Positions 55,261 to 64,000 of a DNA stretch of 64,000 nt are shown here, piece by piece. A program made the translations under genes and the position numbers. Under the pieces are notes generated by a model. That model searched no databases. It was not told the origin of the DNA and saw only the letters and a program-made list of their open reading frames with translations. The DNA is from Platerodrilus igneus (Eukaryota > Arthropoda > Insecta > Coleoptera > Lycidae). Position 1 is the first letter of the stretch. Each line of letters opens with the position of its first letter. The stretch covers positions 3,421,160 to 3,485,159 of the forward strand of contig JARFIW010000488.1 of the NCBI GenBank assembly GCA_036346225.1, given 5' to 3'.

Positions 55261-56150
55261 ACGTTGAGTAGGCTCTCTTTTTAAATTTTAAAAGGTATCA
55301 CTCTTAATAAAAGACCCTTTATTCACACAAATCTAATTAATGGCTTGAATTAGAAGATATTAGTATTTTACAAAAACATTTCAATCCCAAGCTATTTTTT
55401 TAATTTTTTAAAATACGTATAGTTTAATTATTTTCGATTGCGCGTGAGTACATCCAAAAGTTACTAACTGTTAAATTAAAATTAATAAATTTTTATCGAA
55501 CTTTTATCTGAATTTTAAGAAGAAAAATGTTAACCGTATAGCCAAAAAATTTTTTCCCAGAATTATGAAAAACTCCATTTTTGAAGGCTGTGTAATAGAT
55601 TCATATAAAATGAGAATTGAAATTTATCGTGTAGCAAGTGAAGAAGTTAAATTAAACCTTTTATGATACGTCATACAAATATCTATGATATCTGAACGAG
55701 AGACGTTTCTGTTTTGATATTTCTAAAACCTTGGTTTTTAAAACTTTAATCTAGATTTAATGCATCGCCAGTTGCGTACATATAAACGTAAAATTATAAG
55801 TCGACATGTGCCTTTTAGAAATATACACCAAGAAATATGTATGCTTTAAAAAAATAATTAACTTATTACTTTAAAAAATTAACTAATAATTGTATTTTAT
55901 TTATTAAGCGATATTTTGCAACATCTTAAATTTGCAAGTGAGTGAGAAAAACAATTTGGAAAATTACTTTAACTCTGGTACATTAAGAACGCCTGTAGCG
56001 TTAGCAGAGGCACTACATAAAATGATAATTGTGTTTTTAACCTTGTTTGACTTTTAATCAGGGGTCAATTCTGTCATGATAGGTTAACTTGCAAGTTCTT
56101 ATCTTTATCTTATCACTGTTGGTTTTACGTTTACTTTCTTTTCTAAACTG
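55261..56150. other. No gene seen
   Basis: AT-rich sequence upstream of the aminotransferase start. It probably contains its promoter and 5' untranslated region, but no promoter element is obvious. Confidence 0.5.
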
Positions 56151-56179
56151 TTGTCAGCCGGCTAACTAGGCATTAAACT

Positions 56180-56689
56180 ATGGCTAGTGTATTTGAACAA
56201 GTTCAGCTTGGGCCTCCTATTGAGGTTTTTGCTTTAACGAAAGCTTATGAACAAGACAGTTTTCCAAATAAAGTCAGTTTAGGAGTAGGCGGTAAAATTG
56301 TCATATTTTTTTATTCATAATATTGCTTTATATTTCCGCAGCATATAGAGATGACCAAGGAAAGCCATGGGTCTTACCAGTAGTTCGAACAGCCGAGAAA
56401 GCTTTAGCTGCAGATGAAACTCTCAACAAGGAATATTTGCCTGTTTTAGGTCTTGAGACATTTAGTAATGCTGCCACAAAGATGTTACTTGGTGAAGACA
56501 GTACCCAACTTTTAGAAAATAGAGTAAGTTATTATAATTGGCTCCGGTAATAAGAGCAGCTTTTATTTACATTAATGCAGGCATTTGGAGTTCAAACGTT
56601 GTCAGGCACTGGCTCTTTACGAGTTGGTGCAGAATTCCTAGCTAACATTCTTGGCCGCAAAATTGTATATTATTCAAGTCCCACTTGGG
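56180..56689 (+). CDS. Got1: Cytosolic aspartate aminotransferase, exons 1-3 (partial gene)
   Basis: PLP-dependent enzyme exchanging the amino group between aspartate and 2-oxoglutarate; acts in the cytosol (malate-aspartate shuttle). Exon 1 56180-56291 ([20 protein letters not shown]), exon 2 56342-56523 ([41 protein letters not shown]), exon 3 56581-56689 ([27 protein letters not shown]). Donors GTAAAA, GTAAGT and GTATGT and acceptors CCGCAG and TGCAG give phases 1, 0 and 1 and keep the frame throughout. No mitochondrial presequence, hence the cytosolic form. The PLP lysine and C-terminal domain lie in later exons that I cannot find before 64000, where the sequence is transposon-rich. The coding sequence is clean, unlike the surrounding elements, so this is likely a live host gene. 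Confidence 0.9.
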
Positions 56690-57475
56690 GTATGTATATT
56701 TTAGTGGACTACAAAATTTATGCACTTGCTTTTTGTATATTCAACTTGCTTGCTTTTTGTGTGATAGTGTTCTATAACTTGAATGGTTTGTTGTTTATAT
56801 TATTGTCAGTGGCATGTCTAAGTTGACATGTGTGTCCTCGAAAGCTATGTGCTTGTTTAATGAAACCAAGAAAACGAGATATCTACAAATGGGTCTAATT
56901 TGTTAACATAATTGTTGCTATATCCACGTATGACCCTAATAAAATAAAACAATGGTGCCTAATAAAAAAATTTTATTATAATTATTACACTGTGCCTGTG
57001 CATACATCATGAATATGTTAAGAAGGACAAGTTAATCACTAACATAAATACTGACTTTCCTAATTTATAGTTGTGCCCAAATATTAACAAGCCTGTTAAC
57101 TTTTCTATTCAATGTAATACTGTGTACAAATGCATTCCTTGAGGTGTCCTCTCGTCAGACTAAAAGTAAAGTAATTAATTTTCAACACGTACAATACTTT
57201 ATTTTCTGAATTTCGCAGTCTCGGTGTAGGTTTGGATAAAACCGTTTTTTATATAAACTATGCCAACTTAACACTTAATTTTCTTATGACCATACAAACT
57301 ACAACTCGCTTTGTTTTTGTGGTATTGTCCACCGTCTACCGCTGCTACTTTTTAATTAATTCCATCCCTCTGTTATTTAAAGCTCGCCGTCGTTCTCACC
57401 GTTTCCTGCCTTACCGTCGAGTTCATCAGCATTCAAATTCACATCACTACCGCACAGTTCACAATAAACCAGCTG
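56690..57475 (+). other. Probable intron 3 of the aminotransferase gene
   Basis: Begins with the donor GTATGT. No further aminotransferase exon is recognisable. An open frame at about 57232-57483 (ending HHYRTVHNKPAAPH) runs up to the hAT insertion and stays open after it, but it has no recognisable family. Confidence 0.5.
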
Positions 57476-57483
57476 CACCACAT

Positions 57484-59985
57484 CAGGGTTGGCAAAGTTT
57501 TTCCCGCCCCTGGTAAATACCACGGTAAAAACCGGTATTTACCGTCCTGGGAAATAGTCAGTTTTTCCCACATGTGGGAAAAACTACTATTAAATGATGA
57601 AATGTAAGAAAACTTTTAAGTTTCAAATTGTTTGCATTTTTAATAATATTTAGTTGTATCAAACTGCATATTAAATATTACATATTAAATAATATTCAAA
57701 AAGCTTAATTAAAATTCCTACAATTTTTAGTATTTTAATAAAATTTACTTTATTCTGAAACTACTAAATATAAACAGATTTCAATTTAAAGAGAGTTCTG
57801 TATATTGTAGGCATATTTTGCATAAATTATAAGAAAACAACCTTAAATCAAAATACATAATTAGAAATATGGTGACAAAATATCTAAGCATTTTACCAAT
57901 CTAAATGTTCGTTTTCTGTCATAGATTTTAATGTCATATAACAAAACACCAATTTGGAGGCTGTTTGTAAACTTAACTTGTTTCTAATTTTACTTTGAAT
58001 AAATGAGAAATTTGAGATAATGCGTTCCAAAGAACCAGATGACGCTGGACATTGTTGAAGGTGTTCCATCAGCTCCAAGAAGTTTTTATTAATTCCAATT
58101 TTTGTTAGGTTTTGCCACCACAAAGAAGGTGATACATTATCGACAACACTAGGTGAAAAAAATGTTTTGGGAAAAGGCTCCTCTTCTAATTGAAACTATT
58201 GTATACTGCAAGTATCGTGGATTTATGTCTTGTAAATATTTACGGGCAGATTCTTCTTGACTTTGGGATAATTTTTTACCTTTATACAGTGGATTCATCA
58301 TGTTCGCTAAAATGTGAATAGGAGTTATTGCAGTATCAAATGTAGATTTCACTTTATTTAAGTGCGGTTTGAGTTCTTCTTTATGAAGAAGATCAACCAA
58401 AATTTCGCACGCATCAGCAATGCTAGCCTTGTCACTCTGTAACTTATTTAAAGCATCAGATTTTGGTTTTAATTGACTGTACATATTTTTTACTTCTTTG
58501 TATAAGTAATGATTAGTAATTATTTGTTTTATACCATGCTCTATTTTTTCCTCATATGTGTCCACAATTTGTAAATAAAACGGCCTGTTCGTTATAAAAG
58601 TTTTTAAGCAGATCATTTCAGAATTCCAGCGTGTTTCACCTGATACTTGAGGTTTAACCGAATCAGCATATTCCTTTAATGAGCTTCCAGGAATGTGGTG
58701 GTTTTGAAAGAATTTTTGTACTTTAACAACATGGGTCATAAGCGACTCATTTTTTACGTTCTTTCCCAAAAGATTTAGGTAATGCGATGCACAACCGTAT
58801 ACAACTGGTACAACATTTTCAGTTTGAAGATGTTGCCGCATTGAAGACATTTTTGGTTCGTTATCAGACACAAAACTTTTCACTGTGCACTTGTATTTAG
58901 CTTCAGCTGTAGTTTTTGCTTCACAAGCGAGATTTTTGCAGTAATCGCTTGTTTTCTTATTTGTTCCACAATCTACTGAAGAAATAAGTACACTTTTACC
59001 GTTGCAGTGTATGGAATTAACTATTATTGGATCATTATGTACATTACTCCATCCATCCTGCACGAGAGTAACATTTTTCCAGCAACATCCTTTCTAGCAG
59101 TTTCTTCCAGCTCTTCTGCTACTTTATCAAGTAAATTTTCAGCAAGGTTTTTTCTGGATGGTGGTTTATAACCAGGCCTAAAAGTGCTGATATCATTTTG
59201 ATGAATTCTTTATTCTCTGCAGCCAAAAATGGGATGTTACAAGCGTAAAAGAAACGTGCTATTTTGAGGTCAAGTTCTTGTTTTTGGGAAGTTGATGTGC
59301 TTATTACAAAGTCACTTACTGAAGGCTGGTATCTTTTGATTGAAGGCTGTGAAGTTTCAGCAGATTTAACACTTGAAGTAGTTATGGGCTGTGGGTAATC
59401 CACATCGATAGTGGCTAGCACATTAGACTCTAACCTAGAGCTAACATTTATTGGAGAACAAATGGAGTCATGAGTATCTTCATTTGTCTTCAATTTTGAA
59501 CAAGTTTGTGATACATGCTTTGTCATTCTATCAGCTTTTGCACTAACTACTTGATAACATGATTTACATTCAACTATTAACTTCCCATTTATATCTTTTT
59601 GATTAAAATAACTCCAGACTGGATTAAGTGGCCTACCTCCAACTTTTCCTTTAGCTTTTGGCATTTATTTTTAGTTTATTTTATATAAACACAATTTATT
59701 TTCAACTAAATGCTTCACTAAACTAATCTACTTCATTATTTTAACAACATGTGGGAACAACTGCAGCAGAAAACAAAGCAAAAAAAAACAAAATGGCTCT
59801 GCTTTCATCTGATTGGTTAAAATAAAAATCTACAGCTACATACTTGCTGTTCATTGGTCAGTACTTTGATTGGTCAAAATCTATGTTTTAGGTTTTCCCG
59901 GTATTTACCACTTTTTCCCGGTTTTTACCAGTTTTTCCCACTGGGATGGGAAATATTAGTTTTGGACAGGAAAATGCCAACCCTG
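57484..59985 (-). mobile_element. hAT transposon with 8-bp target duplication
   Basis: The left end CAGGGTTGGCA is matched by the right end TGCCAACCCTG. CACCACAT flanks it exactly at 57476-57483 and 59986-59993. Subterminal GGTAAATACC/ACCGGTATTTACCG and GGGAAAAAC words occur at both ends, typical transposase-binding repeats. At 2502 bp it holds one transposase gene on the minus strand. Complete in structure, with a frameshifted gene. Confidence 0.9.
57893..59664 (-). pseudogene. hAT transposase, broken by two frameshifts
   Basis: From MPKAKGKVGGRPLNPVWSYF at 59664 comes a BED-type zinc finger (IVECKSCYQVVSAKADRMTK then HV). The RNase H-like core is at 59063-58149 (QDGWSNVHNDPIIV; FVSDNEPKM; CASHYLNLLGKN; TRWNSEM). 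The C-terminal hAT dimerisation domain is at 58123-57893 (CPASSGSLERIISNFSFIQS, followed by KIRNKLS). Breaks fall near 59063-59119 and near 58123-58149. Nuclear cut-and-paste enzyme; this copy should be inactive unless the breaks are sequencing errors. Confidence 0.8.
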
Positions 59986-60136
59986 CACCACATCCTTCAT
60001 ATGTAAAAAGTATTCAAGATTGCCTATGTCTACAGAAAGGGCAACAGAGTAATATACGTATTGACCAATTGGCCATTAGATGTAATTTTGGTAAACTGAA
60101 ACATCAATCACATGTGTATATAATAATAATAATGTA

Positions 60137-60839
60137 GTTTATTTCACACTTTACGTAAGGTGCCTAGTTCAATTAATTGAAACTGTTTTTCAACTGATGC
60201 TGGTCTATTAACAAACATGTATAAAGTTGTATGTTGCCCAAATCTGTATTATCCGTATTACATATAAGTACATACATATGTACAGGAGGACAACAAACAT
60301 AGAAACGAGGAAAAAATTGTTGAAAGCATATGTGTGGATCATAGTCCTGTAGGACTATGAAATAGGGACGGTGGGTAAAAGCCTTTTGGAATGTATCAGC
60401 GTGAACTTAGCAGTGAATTTATGAGTTTTGTCGAACGACCAGTGGCGTCGGTAAAGAAGGATACACACAAACACGCTGCTCAACAGCGAATTTCAAAACA
60501 CATTAAACCACATAAATCGCATAAAATGCGCTGCTACTCAATTTTAATTAATCTTATAGAATGCCACAAATTTAAATTATGAACAACTTTAATAACTATT
60601 CTTGAAAGAATTTATAATTTTATACACCTTCAGTCTCACTAAATAAAAAACTTTGTTTCACAGCTTTTTATTTATAAAACCCAATTATTAATAACGTACA
60701 ACGGAACAATTTAAAGTAAATAACATAAAACATTTTAAATAGCAATTTGCCTTTAAACCCGAATGTACTAGATATTTACAAAGGTATATATAAAATGAAA
60801 CAGATGAAAAAATATCACACACATAACATGCACAACGAA
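60137..60839. other. No gene seen
   Basis: AT-rich. Short frames (60391-60582 +, 60688-60870 -) lack recognisable motifs. Confidence 0.5.
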
Positions 60840-61621
60840 CCCCGAATAAAAAAACCCGTAATTCAGGCAAAAACAGAACACCACGGCAAAACTTCGAATT
60901 TAAAGTTGTCGATTCTGGCCTAACTATAAAAATTCAAAACCGTTTCTTTTTTAAAACTACGTAGATCAGGCGCGATTCAAACTCTTTATGACAATCCGCA
61001 GCAAGCCCCGAATAAAAGTAACATACTCGCAATTCAGCCAAAAGCAATATCACGAGCAAATCTTCGAGTTTAAAGTTGTCGATTAAGGTCTAACTATAAA
61101 AATTCATAACAGTTTTTTATTATAAACTCCGCAGGTCTGATCCGATCCAAACTCTTTAGGACGATCCGTAGCAAGCCCTGCATAGAAGTAACATACTCGC
61201 AAGTCAGGCAAAAATAGAATACCATGAGCAAATCTTCGAGTTTATTGTTGTCGATTCTGGTCTAACTAAAAATTCATAACCGTTTTTTCTTTAAAACTGC
61301 GTAGGTCGGACCCTATCCAAACTCTTTAGCACGACCTGTAGCAAGCCCTGAATAAAAGAAACATACCCCGTAAATCAATCAACAACAGAATACCACGGGA
61401 AAAACTTCCAACTTTATTACTTGTCGATTTTGGCCTAACTATAAAAATTCAGAACCGTTTCCTTTCTTAAAACTGCGTAGGTCGAGTCTAATCCAAACGC
61501 TTTAAGACGATCCGCAGCAAACCCCGATTAAAAGAAAGATGGCCACAATTCAGGCAAAAACAGAATACCACAAGCAAATCTTCGAGTTTAAAGTTGTTGA
61601 TCCAGTTCTAACTATAAAAAT
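60840..61621. repeat. Tandem array of ~170-bp units, about 4.6 copies
   Basis: Units start at CCCCGAATAAAA or variants near 60840, 61006, 61176, 61346 and 61522. Each contains CAGGCAAAAACAGAATACCA, CTTCGAGTTTAAAGTTGTCG and CTAACTATAAAAATTCA, then AAACTGCGTAGGTCGG-like and CGATCCGCAGCAAG-like ends. Divergent between units (several substitutions each). It ends exactly where the LINE similarity begins. Confidence 0.85.
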
Positions 61622-64000
61622 GATATTAATATTAATTATTTGATCAATAGCAAAGCTAAATTGGACCTTATCGATTTGACTTCATGATATAACTTAATGC
61701 CAGTATTTGATCAGCCAACTAGGATATGTAACAACTCTCAAACTGCACTTGACTATATCTTCACAAACTTCAATGAGGCACTTTTCAGTAAGATAATAAT
61801 ACCTAATGGTTTATCTGACCATACTGCACAATCTATTAGTTTTGAAATAGGTAACCCAGTTAGTTATAGTAATCATTTAGTTCGTGACTACTCGGCAAAA
61901 AATAAGAATATTCTTATTAATTCTCTTAAAGATGAAGATTGGAATATGATTTACAATGATCATGTTAGTGTTGAGGAGTGTTTTCAATCATTTATTAGAA
62001 TATTGGAATATTACTTTGAGTCAAGTTTTAACTTAATTAAACCTAAGCAATTTGTAGGTACCAAAAATCAGTGGATTACTAAAGGGATTAGAATATCGGC
62101 AGTAAAGTTAAAAGAATTGTGGGTATTATATATTGCAGGCAAAGTAAATCCAAACTATTACAGGAGTTATAAATCAATTTACAAACGTACAATACGGCTG
62201 GCTAAGAGAATACATAATAGCAAGTTACTACTAACTTCGAAATGCAAGTCAAAGTCTGCATGGAACATAATCAATAGGCAGTTAGAGAGAGATAATGGGC
62301 CCAGTAGTATTGGCATTTCAATTGATGGAGTTCAATTAGTCGACAAGGCATCTATTGTGGAGCTGGTAAATCAATATTTCTCTGACTTCAGTTCTTTTGT
62401 AGATAAATATGAAGGGAGTGATCAAAGTGCACCTAAGAATATTACACATATATCAGATACTGTTTATCTTGAAGAACTCACTAAGATTGACATAATTTGC
62501 TCGATTAGTGGGTTAAAAACTCCTTGAATTGTGGCAGACAGGACTTAATTCCAGTATCGATTATTAAACTATGTGCAGTCGAATTAGCATCCCCTTTGTG
62601 TTATTTATATAATAGATGTATCGAAGAAGCATATTTTTCTCTTTGCCTAAAGACAGCTAGGGTTATCTGTATTCCGAAGACAAAAACCAATGTTATTCTT
62701 AGCAATATCTCAGATTACAAACCGATATCGCTATTGTCAGTTTTTTCCAAGATCTTTGAGAAAATTTTTTCCGATCAATTGTATAAATTTATAGATAAGC
62801 ATAGCATTTTGTCTAAGTATCAGTACGGTTTTGTTAAAAAAAGAAACACAACTTCAGCTCTTTGTGACATGTTACATTTTATATATAGTAAGATAGATTG
62901 TGATAATAAAGTTCTTGCACTATTTGTAGATCTAACCAAAGCCTTTGATTTAGTTAATCACAATATCTTGATAAATAAGTTAGGTTGTTATGGGATAAGG
63001 GGTAAATGTGGTGAGTTAATTAAGAGTTTTCTGTCTTCAAGATGTCAATTTGTTGATCATCAGGGTTTTAGGTCTTCACTTGCAGAGTTAAAAAGTGGTG
63101 TTCCACAGGGTAGTGTGTTGGGACCTTTGCTGTTTCTGCTTTACATTAATGATATCTCTAATAGTTTGTCAACATTTCACTGCTTGTATGCGGATGATTT
63201 AACTGTGCTGTCCGCTCATAAAGAACACAATATTGCCATGGTCACCTTGTGTGATAACTTAGCTGCTATTGATTCGTATTTAAAGTTCAATGCAATGATA
63301 TTGAATCTAAAAAAAACGCATACACTTCAATTCTATGCAGTGCCGAGTAGTTATCAGAGTAGTAATCTGATTAGATTAGGTGGTGCTACAATTAAACAAG
63401 TAAATGATTCTAAGTTTCTAGGTGTTTCTATTGATTTTGCATTAAAATGGAATGTGCATACTAAAGCCGTATGTGAAAGTATTGCCAGAAACTGGTATAT
63501 ACTAAAACGACTTAGAGAAATTACTAATATACAAATCACACTTTTTCATTATCATAGCAATGTTGAATCAGTTATTCGTTATGGGATAGTTTGTTGGGGC
63601 AACAGTTCGACTGCTGGAAGGGTTTTTTAAATGCAAAAAAGGGCAATTCGGTCAATTTTCAAGAAACATTCTTTTGAATCCTGCAAATTATTATTTGTTA
63701 CTAATAGAATACTAACTTTACCATGTCTATATATTATTGAAATTCTCAAATATGTTAGGTTTAATGATAACAAGTTTCCCAAATTAAATTTTAGTCATAA
63801 GTATGCAACAAGAAATAAACACTTATTGAGTCTAGATGTTCATTATACGACGTTATATGAAAGAGACCTTCATTAAATGGGTGCTCGTCTTTATAACAAA
63901 CTCCCTCAGTCAATTAAACTTTGCTCTTTGAAACAATTTAAATTTCAAGTTAATGAGTTATTAGTCAAATATGCATTTTACTCTGTTGAGGAATACTTGT
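61622..64000 (+). mobile_element. Jockey/CR1-type LINE, 5'-truncated, running off the window
   Basis: 61697-62527 carries the end of the endonuclease domain (DQPTRICNNSQTALDYIFTN, GLSDHTAQSI) and a linker. 62524-63630 carries the reverse transcriptase: SDYKPISLLSVFSKIFEK, ALFVDLTKAFDLVNH, SGVPQGSVLGPLLFLLYIND and the catalytic YADD near 63187. From 63631 follows the C-terminal region (KRAIRSIFKKHSFESCKLLF). Breaks: a frameshift near 62520, in-frame TAA at 63628-63630 and again at 63874-63876. The N-terminal half of the endonuclease is missing, the usual 5' truncation. Insertion is presumably within the aminotransferase intron or just beyond. Confidence 0.85.

Noticed and set aside
56180..56689. 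Mitochondrial aspartate aminotransferase (GOT2)
   Set aside because: The protein starts at [13 protein letters not shown] with no presequence, as expected for the cytosolic enzyme.
1..64000. tRNA or rRNA genes
   Set aside because: I looked for cloverleaf-like and conserved rRNA stretches and recognised none; only a tRNA-complementary primer site at 39910-39919 was found. A covariance-model scan was not possible.

Overview
The window is AT-rich arthropod, most probably insect, nuclear DNA that is almost entirely transposable elements. The only host gene I can support is the first three coding exons of a cytosolic aspartate aminotransferase (56180-56689, + strand, spliced, GT-AG introns). I cannot name the order or species. 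From the left: a fold-back repeat (203-689); a nested hAT MITE cluster (817-2256); another fold-back repeat (2627-3093); short GGCGAAATCGCC palindromes (3585-3735); and about four tandem copies of a ~0.9 kb repeat (3787-26400), the third split by a large element.

The core of the window is two related Maverick/Polinton-like elements. Element B is 6054-24988, flanked by the 6-bp duplication TTTGCC. Element A is 28152-49717, flanked by AGTTGA. Both begin AGTAG, have long terminal inverted repeats, and are built as giant palindromes: the same genes lie in both arms and point outward. I see five protein families in them. P1 (about 617 codons, central) overlaps P2 (199 codons) by 25 nt, and P4 (about 80 codons) follows P2. 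Nearer the ends lie P3 (about 70 codons) and a C2H2 zinc-finger protein resembling the N-terminal module of large PolB-type proteins of arthropod mobile elements. I find no integrase, polymerase core, ATPase, protease or capsid gene, so these look like non-autonomous or highly reduced relatives with a gene set I do not recognise. Only P2 of A (minus strand) and P3 of B (right arm) are clean open frames; the rest carry frameshifts or stops. The left arm of B is heavily indel-ridden, from decay or from poor consensus across a palindrome.

Element A is itself interrupted. A 10.8 kb insertion (30316-41141, duplication AAGTAT) of unknown type contains a full-length Gypsy/errantivirus-like LTR retrotransposon (31219-40485, minus strand, duplication CGCT, tRNA-Ser-type primer site, gag, pol and a shortened env). 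A second insertion of about 0.76 kb (45208-45966) splits P1.

Right of element A are a possible OB-fold ORF (49884-50111), an RTE-type LINE fragment (about 51400-53230, minus), a Tc1/mariner-superfamily transposase relic (about 54545-55260) and the aminotransferase exons. These are followed by a hAT element with exact 8-bp duplications (57484-59985), a ~170-bp tandem array (60840-61621) and a Jockey/CR1-type LINE running off the window (61622-64000).
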